Positions 45,147 to 54,512 are shown, numbered from the stretch's first letter. The stretch: 64,000 bases of DNA from Lachnoclostridium phytofermentans ISDg (GCF_000018685.1 NC_010001.1:760001-824000); one strand, 5' to 3'. Numbers and translations are program-made. The notes: a model not told the origin generated them from the sequence alone.

Positions 45147-46538
45147 ATGAGAATGAAAAAATTATTATCATTGGCTCTATCCGTAGTCTTAGTAACTGGT
45201 TTAGCCACAGGATGTGGGAAAAAATCAGACGACATCACTGATAAGAACACGCAAGCTCCATCTCCAACAACTACTGAAGAAGTAAAAGTTACTGAATCAG
45301 GATATGAAAAGAAAAACATTACTGATGATAAAGTAACATTACGTTTTATGTGGTGGGGTGGCGATGAACGAAACAATGCAACGTTAGAAGTTATTGATAA
45401 ATTTATGGAATTGTATCCAAACGTAACCATCGAACCTGAATATGGTGGAAATGAAGGATATAAAGAGAAATTAGTTACTCAGCTTTATAGTAATACTGCT
45501 GCTGATTTAATTCAATGTGATCCAGCTTGGTTCTCTGAATTAGTTCAAAATGGTGACTACTTCATCGACTATAATGATTATTCTGATTATTTTGATATTT
45601 CTGGTTTCGACTATAATTTATTAAATAACTATGGCGTTGTTGATGGAAAAGTGTTTGCTGTACCAACTGGAACTGCTGGAGCAGCACTTGTTTTAAATAC
45701 AACATTAGCTGACAAAATTGGTATTGATTATAGTAGCCAATTAACATGGGATTCTTTAATTGAAATTGGAAAGCAAGTAAATGCTTATGATCCAAACATG
45801 TATTTTTTAAATCTTGATACATTACGTATTGCAGAGCAAGTAATTCGTCCTATGATCATGCAAAAAACTGGTCATCCATTTATTGTTGATTCTGAAAAGA
45901 AGATGAGTTTTACAAAAGAACAGTTAGTAGAAGTGTTAGATTACGTTAAGTTATTATATGATTCAAAGACAGTTCAACCAGCACAAGAAAGTGCACCTTT
46001 TTATAATGCAACTGAGACTAATACAAAATGGGTATCTGGTGATTTTGTAGCAGCACTTGGATTTGCATCTACTGCAAATAACTTATCGAATTCCTATGGC
46101 GGACAAGATAAAAACTTTATCTCTGTTCAAGTTCCACTTCCTGAAGGAAGATTAAACGATGGATATTTAACTGCACCACCACAGGTAATGGCAACAGCAA
46201 AAACATGTAAATATCCAGAAGTTGCAGCAGCTTTTTGGGATTTCTTCTTTAATTGTGACGAATCCATCTTAACATTGAAAGATTTAAGATCAGTACCAGC
46301 AAAAGAATACAACCGTGTACTTCTTGATAAAAATCAATTAATCACAACTCTTGTTACAGACGCAGTGAATTATGCATCTGCTTGCAATGGTATTTCTGAG
46401 CATGGCTATACGACTGGCTCTGAAATTGCTCAAATTTTAGTTGATATGGTAGAAAGTATTGCGTATGGTAACAGCACTCCTGAAAAAGTAGCTGATGAGG
46501 CAATTGTATTAATAGAGGATTTCTTATCTCAACAATAA
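45147..46538 (+). CDS. Sugar ABC transporter substrate-binding lipoprotein
   Basis: The 463-residue lipoprotein has lipobox LATGC with Cys23, a linker, then a family 1 solute-binding fold starting VTLRFMWWGGDERNNATLEV. The start is ATG 45147, since the frame's first ATG (45132) forms part of the GGGGGAC ribosome binding site. It is controlled by the adjacent YesMN-type pair. With a xylanase gene 4 kb downstream, xylo-oligosaccharides are a reasonable ligand guess, not proven. The hairpin after it and two permease genes complete the operon. Confidence 0.92.
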   Translation: MRMKKLLSLALSVVLVTGLATGCGKKSDDITDKNTQAPSPTTTEEVKVTESGYEKKNITDDKVTLRFMWWGGDERNNATLEVIDKFMELYPNVTIEPEYGGNEGYKEKLVTQLYSNTAADLIQCDPAWFSELVQNGDYFIDYNDYSDYFDISGFDYNLLNNYGVVDGKVFAVPTGTAGAALVLNTTLADKIGIDYSSQLTWDSLIEIGKQVNAYDPNMYFLNLDTLRIAEQVIRPMIMQKTGHPFIVDSEKKMSFTKEQLVEVLDYVKLLYDSKTVQPAQESAPFYNATETNTKWVSGDFVAALGFASTANNLSNSYGGQDKNFISVQVPLPEGRLNDGYLTAPPQVMATAKTCKYPEVAAAFWDFFFNCDESILTLKDLRSVPAKEYNRVLLDKNQLITTLVTDAVNYASACNGISEHGYTTGSEIAQILVDMVESIAYGNSTPEKVADEAIVLIEDFLSQQ

Positions 46539-46552
46539 TTCTTTAATTTCAG

Positions 46553-46592
46553 TGGGGTTGTCGTAAATAAAAAATGTTTTACGACAACCCCA
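46553..46592 (+). promoter_or_regulatory. Perfect 15-bp intercistronic hairpin after binding-protein gene
   Basis: TGGGGTTGTCGTAAA (46553-46567) pairs without mismatch with TTTACGACAACCCCA (46578-46592). No T run follows, so it more likely stabilises the upstream message or attenuates. Confidence 0.75.
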
Positions 46593-46686
46593 TCTGTCTA
46601 GATTCATTGAATGGGAAGTAGGTTAATCCTAATTTGTATGCTTGTTAAGAACGAATTACAGGGCTGAATTGTGAAACAATTTAACT

Positions 46687-46714
46687 GCAAATTTGTGCTA
46701 ACATCCAAATTCGC
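46687..46714 (+). other. Stem-loop of the AAATTTG family, copy 1
   Basis: GCAAATTTG (46687-46695) and CAAATTCGC (46706-46714) form an 8-of-9-pair stem with a 10-base loop. Similar stems with different arms occur at 57832 and 63618, each shortly before a gene. Confidence 0.55.
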
Positions 46715-46740
46715 GGGTTTGCGGTAGAATGGAGATTTAT

Positions 46741-47646
46741 ATGAAAATAGATACAAATGCTGTTGTGAAAGATAAAAAATATAAAAAACGTGATTACATG
46801 GGCCTTGTATATGTAGCACCTTGGGTTATAGGCTTACTCATTTTTCAAGCTTATCCTTTCATAAGTTCCTTGATTTATTCATTTACCAAATATAATATTG
46901 CGAGTATGGAGTTTATCGGCTTTGATAACTATATTCGTTTATTCAAAATCGATAAAGAATTTTATAAGTCTGTTTTTGTTACGTTTGGGTATGTATTCAT
47001 GACGGTACCCGGTAAATTAATTATGGCAATGATTGTTGCACTTATTTTAAATCAAAAACTGAAAGGAATTAATATTGTACGAACTATTTACTACATACCT
47101 TCGTTGATGGGTGGCAGTATCGCAGTATCGATTCTATGGAAATTGATGTTTATGAGTGATGGCGTTATAAATAAAATGTTAGCACAAGTCGGTATTGTAG
47201 GCCCTAATTGGATTGGTGATCCTAAGACCGCGTTACCAACTATCTGCTTATTAGAAATCTGGCAGTTTGGCTCCTCCATGGTGCTATTATTAGCTGCATT
47301 AAAAGCTGTTCCTAAGGAACTGTATGAGGCAGCTAGTGTGGATGGCGCTAATAAATGGAGAATGTATTGGAAAATAACATTCCCCGCAATTTCTCCAATC
47401 TTATTCTTTAATTTAATTATGCAAACCATACAGGCATTCCAGAACTTTACCTCAGCCTTTGTCATTACCAATGGCGGACCTAATAAATCTACCTATGTGC
47501 TAGGGATGAAATTATATACCGAAGCGTTTAGTAATTTTAAAATGGGATACGCAAGTGCTGTTTCATGGGTAATGTTTGTATTAATTATGATAATGACCAT
47601 TGTATTATTTAAGACATCAAATCGTTGGGTTCATTATGATGATTAA
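46741..47646 (+). CDS. Sugar ABC transporter permease, MalF/UgpA type
   Basis: The 301-residue permease has six membrane segments, first VYVAPWVIGLLIFQAYPFI, and the EAA loop YEAASVDGANKWRMYW. It starts at 46741; the ATG at 46729 is part of the TGGAG ribosome binding site. It pairs with the next product. Confidence 0.92.
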   Translation: MKIDTNAVVKDKKYKKRDYMGLVYVAPWVIGLLIFQAYPFISSLIYSFTKYNIASMEFIGFDNYIRLFKIDKEFYKSVFVTFGYVFMTVPGKLIMAMIVALILNQKLKGINIVRTIYYIPSLMGGSIAVSILWKLMFMSDGVINKMLAQVGIVGPNWIGDPKTALPTICLLEIWQFGSSMVLLLAALKAVPKELYEAASVDGANKWRMYWKITFPAISPILFFNLIMQTIQAFQNFTSAFVITNGGPNKSTYVLGMKLYTEAFSNFKMGYASAVSWVMFVLIMIMTIVLFKTSNRWVHYDD

Positions 47647-47665
47647 GGAAAGGCGGATTAAAGTG

Positions 47666-48505
47666 ATGAAGAAAAGTAAGTATAAAAATATTGGTGCATA
47701 TGCATTTTTAATCTTTTTTGGGATATTCATGGTCTTTCCGATCGTTTGGTTATTTTTATCAACCTTTAAGACAAATGCAGAACTATTTGGTTCTATAAAA
47801 TTTTGGCCTGAGTCCTTTCGTTTTGACGCCTATGTTAACGGTTGGATTGGAAATGGTAAGATTACATATACCAATTATTTTAAGAATACCTTCGAACTTG
47901 TGATACCAGTAGTTTTGTTCACTGTTATGTCAAGTGCAATCATTGCATATGGATTTGCACGTTTTAACTTTCCGTTGAAAAAGATAATGTTTAGTATACT
48001 AATTGGTACGTTAATGCTTCCAAATGCAGTTATCATTATTCCACGATATACCTTATTCAATAAACTTGAATGGTTAAATAGTTACTTACCATTTTGGATA
48101 CCAGCATTGTTTGGATGTTTTCCGTTTTTTATATATCAGTTGATACAGTTCTTTCGAGGATTACCAAGAGAGCTTGATGAGTCAGCCTATATTGATGGTT
48201 GTGGAACGTTTAAGGTGTTTGTTAGAATTTTAATTCCATTGATGAAACCAGCACTGTTTTCAGCAGGTTTGTTCCAATTTTTATGGACATGGAATGATTT
48301 CTTAAATCCTTTGATTTTTATTAATTCAGTTAAAAAATATCCATTGTCTTTAGCTCTTAGAATGTCACTTGATATCGGTGCTAATGTTGCATGGAATCAG
48401 GTACTAGCCATGTCATTACTTTCTGTGTTACCATTAATTATTCTATTTTTCTTAGCACAGAAGTTTTTTGTAGAAGGAATAGCTACTACTGGGTTAAAGG
48501 GGTAG
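47666..48505 (+). CDS. Sugar ABC transporter permease, MalG/UgpE type
   Basis: The 279-residue permease has six membrane segments and an EAA loop variant ELDESAYIDGCGTFKVF (Ser in place of the second-position Ala). It ends EGIATTGLKG, as usual. ATG 47666 follows AAAGGCGG; the frame is open from 47600 inside the previous gene, but that start is unsupported. No ATPase gene in the operon. Confidence 0.9.
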   Translation: MKKSKYKNIGAYAFLIFFGIFMVFPIVWLFLSTFKTNAELFGSIKFWPESFRFDAYVNGWIGNGKITYTNYFKNTFELVIPVVLFTVMSSAIIAYGFARFNFPLKKIMFSILIGTLMLPNAVIIIPRYTLFNKLEWLNSYLPFWIPALFGCFPFFIYQLIQFFRGLPRELDESAYIDGCGTFKVFVRILIPLMKPALFSAGLFQFLWTWNDFLNPLIFINSVKKYPLSLALRMSLDIGANVAWNQVLAMSLLSVLPLIILFFLAQKFFVEGIATTGLKG

Positions 48506-48578
48506 AATGGGGGCAGTCATAATCTTGTGTAAGCAATTAGTTTTTTAGATAAATTGTATAAAGTTTGTTAAATGCAAT

Positions 48579-48611
48579 GAGCGAGGTAAATGAAGAGCCT
48601 CGCTCTTTTTG
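48579..48611 (+). terminator. Terminator of second ABC operon
   Basis: GAGCGAGG (48579-48586) pairs with CCTCGCTC (48598-48605), followed by T residues. Confidence 0.85.
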
Positions 48612-48738
48612 CTTTGTCAAATAGCAGATTTATAGTGCGATAAGCCGTTACCTATGATATTATGTTAATAAATGTTAAATGAACACTTATAGAAAGAAAT
48701 CAAGTTAATGTATCATAAAATTCATAAAGGGAGATGAG

Positions 48739-49359
48739 ATGAAAGAGAATAACGCAATTATAAAAGACATAGAAGAAAAATCCCATTAGAAACGGTTGTA
48801 TCGAATACTTTTAAAATACTAAAGCAACTGGAATCTTGACAGGTTCCAATATGTCTGGAAAAACCACATTTATGAGAACGATAGGTGTAAATTGCGTCTT
48901 GGCTTATGCAGGAGCCCCTGTCTGTGCAAATAAGATGACAGTATCTTATATGAAGATATTTACATCCATGAGAGTTCAAGATGATGTTACAAAAGGAATC
49001 TCAACATTTTATGCCGAGGTATTAAGAATAAAGCAAATCATAGAATACTCTTATAAAAAGAAACCAATGTTAGTTTTAATAGATGAGATATTCAAAGGTA
49101 CGAATTCTGCTGATAGAATTGTTGGAGCAACCGAGATTATCAAGGTTTTAAATAAAAATCATATCATATCTTTAGTAACAACTCATTGAATTATGTAGTC
49201 TGGAAGAAAACTCCATAATATTAGGTAATAATTATCATTTTGAAGAATTCTATAGAAATAATGAGCTGTATTTTGATTATAAAATAAAGCAAGGAAGATG
49301 TAGAACAACAAATGCAAAGCATATATTAAGAATGGCTGGTTTGTTAGTTAAAAAAACAT
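48739..49359 (+). pseudogene. MutS-family ATPase pseudogene
   Basis: An ATG with AAGGGAGATG upstream starts a short frame (MKENNAIIKDIEEK) that soon stops. Other frames continue with PLETVVSNTFKILKQL, then from 48836 TGSNMSGKTTFMRTIG (Walker A of MutS proteins), STFYAEVLRIKQIIE, VLIDEIFKGTNSADRIVGAT (Walker B) and ending SLVTTH-stop at 49189. One base later the homologous frame resumes (ELCSLEENSIILGNNYHFEE to RMAGLLVKKT at 49359). So at least two frameshifts and a large N-terminal deletion have destroyed a MutS-like membrane or MutS2-type protein of about 550-600 residues. Confidence 0.85.
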
Positions 49360-49474
49360 GAGTCAATTGGCTAAAACTCTTTCAGAATCTGAAATTATAT
49401 GATACATTTATAGTAATTCCAAGCAGTAACTTTACCACTAGGATTGACAAAAATATATATGGAGGATTACTTTA

Positions 49475-50185
49475 ATGAAAATTTTGGCGATTGGAAATAG
49501 TTTTTCAGAAGATGCAACCTGTTATTTACAAAGAGTATCACAAGGTGAACTTTATGTAAGGAATCTCTACATTGGTGGTTGCAGCCTTGAGAGACACATG
49601 GAGTGTTTAACAGGCGAGTTAAAAGAGTATGATTTTCAGAAAGATGGAAAGGCATTAAGGAAGATCTCGATACAAGAGGCGCTTCGATATAAAGATTGGG
49701 ATTACATTACAGTACAACAAGTGAGCGGTTTATCTGGGATTGAAGATTCTTATGAACCATTTTTAGGGCAACTTATAGAACATATAAAGCAGAGGAATCC
49801 GTCAGCAAAGATTATCTTACATAGAACCTGGGCATATGAGCAAGATTCTACGCATCAAGATTTTATTCGATATGATAACAAACAAGAGGTTATGTATGAA
49901 AAGATATGGAATGCAAGTGAGCATTATGCTAAGAAATATGATTTACCAATCATACCAGTTGGTGATGCAATCCAAAAGCTGCGTACAGAAACAAAGGAAT
50001 TTGATTATTTGAATGATGGCTCTTCTCTATGTAGAGATGGTTATCACCTTACCCTAGATTATGGACGTTTCGCTGCTGCTTTAATCTGGTATCGATTTTT
50101 TACAGGAAACCCTATCGTGGATGTTACCTATGCTCCAAGGGGGACAAAAAGAAAACTTATTGACATCATTAAAAAGACGATATAG
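49475..50185 (+). CDS. DUF4886 (SGNH-like) protein
   Basis: The 236-residue protein starts KILAIGNSFSEDATCYLQ, the DUF4886 signature, in which the Ser of GNSFS would be the SGNH-type nucleophile, and near the C-terminus has CRDGYHLT, the Asp-x-x-His of the catalytic triad. SGNH enzymes are esterases, often on acetylated sugars. No signal peptide is present, so it is intracellular. Placed between an importer operon and a xylanase gene, it could deacetylate imported oligosaccharides; that is inference. The ribosome binding site is GGAGG 9 bp upstream. Confidence 0.82.
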   Translation: MKILAIGNSFSEDATCYLQRVSQGELYVRNLYIGGCSLERHMECLTGELKEYDFQKDGKALRKISIQEALRYKDWDYITVQQVSGLSGIEDSYEPFLGQLIEHIKQRNPSAKIILHRTWAYEQDSTHQDFIRYDNKQEVMYEKIWNASEHYAKKYDLPIIPVGDAIQKLRTETKEFDYLNDGSSLCRDGYHLTLDYGRFAAALIWYRFFTGNPIVDVTYAPRGTKRKLIDIIKKTI

Positions 50186-50226
50186 TAGTGAGTTTATTAA
50201 TTGTTAATTTATAATGTTAGTAAAAG

Positions 50227-50266
50227 GCGGACGTATTCAATTTAATTTGATACGTTCGCTTTCTTT
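50227..50266 (+). terminator. Terminator after DUF4886 gene
   Basis: GCGGACGTATTCAA (50227-50240) pairs with TTGATACGTTCGC (50247-50259), with one unpaired base and a G-T pair, then TTTCTTT. The remaining gap to 50522 contains only the untranslated leader of the xylanase gene. Confidence 0.7.
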
Positions 50267-50522
50267 ACATCCAAATGACAATAAAACTACCGCCTTTGCC
50301 GCACGCCATGATTACTCTATAAAAATAGATTAAATTGTTACTCTTTATTTGTTTTTATGTACTACAGTGTGACATCTTAATCTATATTATTAAAAATAGG
50401 AATAAATTGTAAAAAATACTTTAAAAATCTTTCAACTTGTAGTAAAATAATGGTGTTACCAAAAGGACAAGCTTAATAAGGGGTATTAAGTCACTGTTCA
50501 TTAACAATCAGGAGGTGTGTTT

Positions 50523-52793
50523 ATGTTTTTCAAGAAACTAGTTGCACTCGCAATGGCTGTTGCCATTGTCATTCCAATGAACGTTAATAACATACAAAAG
50601 GTTGAGGCGGAATCTACAAATGAAGCAGTAGTATATGGTAATCTAATTTATCACGACTTTGAAGCAAGCACCAATGGGTGGGGACCAAGAGGTGACAATG
50701 CAGAGGTTGTGGCACAAAGTACAGAAGAGGCATATTCAGGGTTACATAGTTTAAAAATTAGCAAACGCACGCAAACATGGCATGGTGCTACCTGCGATTT
50801 GACAAAGGAACTTACGATTGGAGAAACTTATGTATTTGGAATTTATTTAAAATATAAAGGTAGCTCTTATTCCAATACACAAAAGTTTAGCTTACAATTT
50901 CAGTACAATGATGGTGTGAATGATCAGTACAAAACAATTAAGACTTTAGAAGTAACCAAAGATAAATGGACATTAATTCAAGGTGAGTATACAGTTCCAG
51001 CAGATGCCGCTAATGCAAAGGTCTATGTCGAAACAGAATATAAGAGTTCACCATCAAGTCAAGATCTCTTAGACTTTTACATTGATGATTTCACTGCAAC
51101 GCCAGCAACTTTACCACAGATTCAAAAAGATATTCCTAGTTTAAAGGATGTATTTTCAAGTTACTTCTTTGTTGGTGGAGCGGCAACTGCAGGTGAGATT
51201 GCACCAGCTCCGGCAAAAGATTTAGTAGCGAAACATTACAATAGGTTAACTCCTGGTAATGAGTTAAAACCAGACTCTGTATTAGATTACTCTGCAACCA
51301 TAGCCTATATGGATGCAAATGGTGGTAATCAAGTGAATCCTCAGGTGAATCTTAGAGCTGCGAAAACTTTACTGGAATATGCAAGAGACAATAATATACC
51401 AGTGCGTGGACATACCTTAGTATGGCATAGCCAGACACCAGATTGGTTCTTTAAGGTAAACTATTCTCAGGATTCAAATGCAGCGTGGGTTTCCAAGGAA
51501 GTGATGCTCCAAAGACTAGAAAACTACATCAAAAATGTGATGCAGCTGATCTCATCAACCTATCCTACAGTAAAGTTCTATGCTTGGGATGTGGTGAATG
51601 AAGCAGTAGATCCAAATACTTCTACAGGTATGAGAAATCCTGGATCGAATAACGTAACATCTGGTAATTCTCCATGGATGCAAACCATAGGTGAGGAATA
51701 TATTCAAAGAGCTTTTGAATACGCAAGAAAATATGCTCCAACTGGTTGTAAACTGTTTTATAATGATTATAACGAGTATGAGGATAGAAAGAGTACCTTT
51801 ATCTTTAATATCCTGAAAGGATTAAAAGATAAGGGCTTAGTGGATGGTATGGGAATGCAGTCTCATTGGGTTATGGATTATCCAAGTATTAGTATGTTTG
51901 AGACAGCTGTTCGTAAATATAATACTTTAGGATTAGAATTACAACTAACGGAGTTAGATATAAAGCAGCCAGACAATAGTACATCTGCTTTAGCTGCTCA
52001 GGCAGACAGATATAAACTTTTGATAAATAAGGTCATTAGTTTGAAAAAAGAGGGCATGAACATTACAGGAGTTATCTTCTGGGGTGTAACGGATAAGACT
52101 AGTTGGTTAGGTGGATATCCATTATTATTTGATGGAAATTATCAAGCAAAGTCAGCATACTATTCTATCATTGATGGGATTACCCCAACAGTAACGCCAT
52201 CAATAACTCCAACTGTAACACCAAAACCAACGATAACACCTACAGTAACACCAACTGTAACGCCAAAACCAACGATAACACCTACAGTAACACCAACTGT
52301 AACACCAAAGCCAACAATAACTCCTACCATAACACCAACAGTAACGCCAAAACCAACAATAGCTCCGACACCAACTCCTACTACAGTACCAGTGGAGGGA
52401 GCAAAACCGGTGGTAGTAGTAACTACGAAAAACAATGGGAACACGATAAGCCAGCAATACACAATAAATGCACTTGGTGGAACGATTGATTTGTCAAAGG
52501 TATCTATTGAGTTTACTGCCGATGGAATCATCAATCAAGAGCATAATGTTTGGGTAGATAACGCTGCGTTGCAATTAACAGTTGAACCATATTACACACC
52601 GTTAAATGGTTATGTTTCTGGGCAGTTGACGAATCAAAAACTTGTGGTTAGCATCAGTAAGAGTACGATGCTGTCAGAAGGAACAGGAAAGCTTGTTCTT
52701 GATTTACGATTTGCTAAGAAGGATTGGACGGATTTTGGTACGATATCCAATGAAGTGTTAAAGGTTTACTATAATGGAGTCAAAGTTCAATAA
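50523..52793 (+). CDS. Secreted multidomain GH10 endo-1,4-beta-xylanase
   Basis: The 756-residue enzyme has a signal peptide (about 1-28, cleavage after VEA), an N-terminal carbohydrate-binding domain of CBM4/9/22 type (about 40-195, YHDFEASTNGWGPRGDNAEV), a GH10 catalytic barrel (about 210-540) with acid/base Glu360 (WDVVNEAVD) and nucleophile Glu477 (LQLTELDIKQP), a Thr/Pro linker with 14-residue repeats (about 550-622), and a C-terminal beta domain of about 130 residues (from KPVVVVTTKNNGN) that looks CBM3-like but divergent. It hydrolyses xylan backbone outside the cell. Start ATG 50523 has GGAGGTG upstream. No dockerin or LPXTG, so it is free or held by its binding domains. Confidence 0.93.
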   Translation: MFFKKLVALAMAVAIVIPMNVNNIQKVEAESTNEAVVYGNLIYHDFEASTNGWGPRGDNAEVVAQSTEEAYSGLHSLKISKRTQTWHGATCDLTKELTIGETYVFGIYLKYKGSSYSNTQKFSLQFQYNDGVNDQYKTIKTLEVTKDKWTLIQGEYTVPADAANAKVYVETEYKSSPSSQDLLDFYIDDFTATPATLPQIQKDIPSLKDVFSSYFFVGGAATAGEIAPAPAKDLVAKHYNRLTPGNELKPDSVLDYSATIAYMDANGGNQVNPQVNLRAAKTLLEYARDNNIPVRGHTLVWHSQTPDWFFKVNYSQDSNAAWVSKEVMLQRLENYIKNVMQLISSTYPTVKFYAWDVVNEAVDPNTSTGMRNPGSNNVTSGNSPWMQTIGEEYIQRAFEYARKYAPTGCKLFYNDYNEYEDRKSTFIFNILKGLKDKGLVDGMGMQSHWVMDYPSISMFETAVRKYNTLGLELQLTELDIKQPDNSTSALAAQADRYKLLINKVISLKKEGMNITGVIFWGVTDKTSWLGGYPLLFDGNYQAKSAYYSIIDGITPTVTPSITPTVTPKPTITPTVTPTVTPKPTITPTVTPTVTPKPTITPTITPTVTPKPTIAPTPTPTTVPVEGAKPVVVVTTKNNGNTISQQYTINALGGTIDLSKVSIEFTADGIINQEHNVWVDNAALQLTVEPYYTPLNGYVSGQLTNQKLVVSISKSTMLSEGTGKLVLDLRFAKKDWTDFGTISNEVLKVYYNGVKVQ
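52180..52385 (+). repeat. Thr-Pro linker repeats within the xylanase gene
   Basis: A 42-bp unit encoding TPTVTPTVTPKPTI is repeated three to four times with few changes, flanked by partial units. Such repeats are prone to length change by slippage. Confidence 0.9.
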
Positions 52794-52811
52794 TTAATAA
52801 TTTAACTTCAT

Positions 52812-52855
52812 CAGGTAAGTACCACGCTTCTGTAAGCTGGGTACTTACCTGTTTT
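52812..52855 (+). terminator. Terminator of xylanase gene
   Basis: CAGGTAAGTACC (52812-52823) pairs perfectly with GGTACTTACCTG (52840-52851), followed by TTTTAAA. Confidence 0.8.
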
Positions 52856-52866
52856 AAAACTCCACA

Positions 52867-52917
52867 TAGTGGTAATGAGATAGAGCTGGTAGCGTAAGCG
52901 GATTGCGAATATCCGCT
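52867..52917 (+). repeat. Structured dispersed repeat, copy 1
   Basis: A 36-bp block from TAGTGGTAATGAGATAGAG to GTAAGCGGA is shared with 58791 with two differences. AGCGGAT and ATCCGCT at its right end form a stem. It lies between two terminators. Confidence 0.75.
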
Positions 52918-52928
52918 ATGATAATTCT

Positions 52929-52979
52929 AAAAGCTATCAAGGTTACACTTTTCTTTCAGAGTAACCTTGATAGCTTTTT
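52929..52979. terminator. Bidirectional terminator between convergent genes
   Basis: AAAAGCTATCAAGGTTAC (52929-52946) pairs perfectly with GTAACCTTGATAGCTTTT (52961-52978), with A and T tracts at the ends. Confidence 0.9.
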
Positions 52980-53010
52980 AATTTAGGATAAGGAAGGGTT
53001 CGTTTTTAAA

Positions 53011-53778
53011 TTATTTTTCTTGTTTCTTAAAATATTCTTCAAAAAACATAGTAAGCCCAAGTTCCGCACAAGCATAGCTATGTCCCATATTTTCAAACAG
53101 GTGGAATTGATAATCAAAAGAATTGTTCTCGTAAGACATTAATAAGTCTCGCATCTTTTCATTATCACATCTCCATGGATCAGATTCCCCACAGGAGTGA
53201 AAAATTTTAGGTAAGGCCTGTTTCTTTTCAATCAAGCCTTGTGCCAAGTATTTAATACTATACTTTGTTTTTTGAAGGTCTCCATCACCAAATAATATCT
53301 TTTTTTGTAATGGACGGTAGGAAAAGTCAGCATCTGCCTTATCACCAGCACCGAAGGCAGCAATATAGCCAAAGGTTTCTGGATAGGTTAATCCAGCTTG
53401 GAAACATCCATATCCGCCATTCGAAAAACCCGAGACTATATTCATCGAACGGTCAGTTGGAAGTAAAGGAAATATAGAATGAATAATTTCTGGGAGTTCC
53501 TTTCCAACAAATGTTCCATAACGCTCTCCTTCTGCCATATTAATAAAGCAGGAATTATAAACATGAGGACAAAAAACTGCGAGATGCTCTTTCTTGGCTA
53601 ATTCTACTAGGTTCGTTTCCAGTGCCCATGCCATATGATCACCACTGCTGCCATGGTAGAGCCATAGAATTCTTGGTAAATTATTATTATTATCATAAAT
53701 TTGTTCCGGTACAATCGCGAATACTTCCACTGTCATCCCTAATACTTTACTTGGTAAGTGTAATTGCATCACTGCCAT
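53011..53778 (-). CDS. Esterase of the esterase D / CE1-like family
   Basis: The 255-residue alpha/beta hydrolase has the nucleophile elbow SGFSNGGYG (Ser119), Asp200 in CGESDPW, His233 in ENMGHSYACAE and the oxyanion region YHGSSGDHMAW, a complete triad. It has no signal peptide. Such proteins are acetyl-xylan, feruloyl or general short-chain esterases; beside a xylanase gene, removal of acyl groups from imported xylo-oligosaccharides is likely. It overlaps the upstream paralogue by 10 bp and is cotranscribed with it. Confidence 0.87.
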   Translation of the reverse strand: MAVMQLHLPSKVLGMTVEVFAIVPEQIYDNNNNLPRILWLYHGSSGDHMAWALETNLVELAKKEHLAVFCPHVYNSCFINMAEGERYGTFVGKELPEIIHSIFPLLPTDRSMNIVSGFSNGGYGCFQAGLTYPETFGYIAAFGAGDKADADFSYRPLQKKILFGDGDLQKTKYSIKYLAQGLIEKKQALPKIFHSCGESDPWRCDNEKMRDLLMSYENNSFDYQFHLFENMGHSYACAELGLTMFFEEYFKKQEK

Positions 53779-54512
53779 GGAGTCACCTCCTCTAAAGTAT
53801 CGGTAATAATTTCAGATAGTTTACTCATTGCATGAAACATAACCTGTTTGCTTTTAAGGGACTCAAAGTGTATCTTGTTTGGGTGAGACTTAGAAAGGTA
53901 GTTACTAAGTTTTAAATTTTGTTCATACACATTACTCAGCTCATTTGTAATCAGAGTTATATCTGTATCTAAGTTATTTATGGAAATTGAAGTTGGATTC
54001 CAAAGGTTTATTGTACTGTTTTTAAAGGTTTCTTGATCACCTAGCCACTTGGAAATATCATTTCCGTTTTCATTTACATATAAGGAATTTATATCAAACT
54101 GTCCTTCTATAGCAACTGCTTTATGATAAAAGGATGGAATGGCGAATGCTGCTAAGATAGCAGTATAGCCACCGGTGCCAATGCCGCTTATATACCTGGA
54201 GGTTCGTTCATTTTTTAATGGAAACCAAGTGGAACATAGAGAAGGCAATTCGTTCGTTAAAAAGTCAAAAAAGTTATAGTTATTCTTGGTATTTAGAAAT
54301 AAACTATTATTTCCCTGTGGCATGATTAACGCACAGTTACTATGCTCAAAAAATGATTCAATTCCAAGCCGAAGCCATTGACTATGCTCCATGTTTGAAT
54401 TATGTAATAAATAGAGTGTGTCCATTGGCTTATTCGATTCTGGAAGTAAGACATCGAAGCCAATAGGCATTTTTAATGTACTAGATTGTATCTGTGATTG
54501 TATCCATCTCAT
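53769..54512 (-). CDS. Esterase-family paralogue lacking the catalytic serine
   Basis: The 247-residue protein is a divergent relative of the next gene product: it shares LYLLHNSNMEHSQWLRLGIE and the elbow region, but the elbow reads SGIGTGGYTA, with Gly112 (codon GGC) where the nucleophilic Ser should be. The Asp and His positions are also not clearly kept. The frame is otherwise undamaged and translation is coupled to the active paralogue by a 10-bp overlap, so it is probably a functional non-enzyme such as a binding or regulatory partner. Its ribosome binding site is AAGGATA-like and weak. Confidence 0.8.
   Translation of the reverse strand: MRWIQSQIQSSTLKMPIGFDVLLPESNKPMDTLYLLHNSNMEHSQWLRLGIESFFEHSNCALIMPQGNNSLFLNTKNNYNFFDFLTNELPSLCSTWFPLKNERTSRYISGIGTGGYTAILAAFAIPSFYHKAVAIEGQFDINSLYVNENGNDISKWLGDQETFKNSTINLWNPTSISINNLDTDITLITNELSNVYEQNLKLSNYLSKSHPNKIHFESLKSKQVMFHAMSKLSEIITDTLEEVTPWQ

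Noticed and set aside
46725..46730. TAGAAT as a -10 box for the permease gene
   Set aside because: It is only 10 bp from the start codon and overlaps the ribosome binding site, so a transcript from it could not be translated normally.
52160..52534. Minus-strand Gly/Val-rich frames opposite the xylanase linker
   Set aside because: They mirror the Thr-Pro repeat codons and lack start signals.
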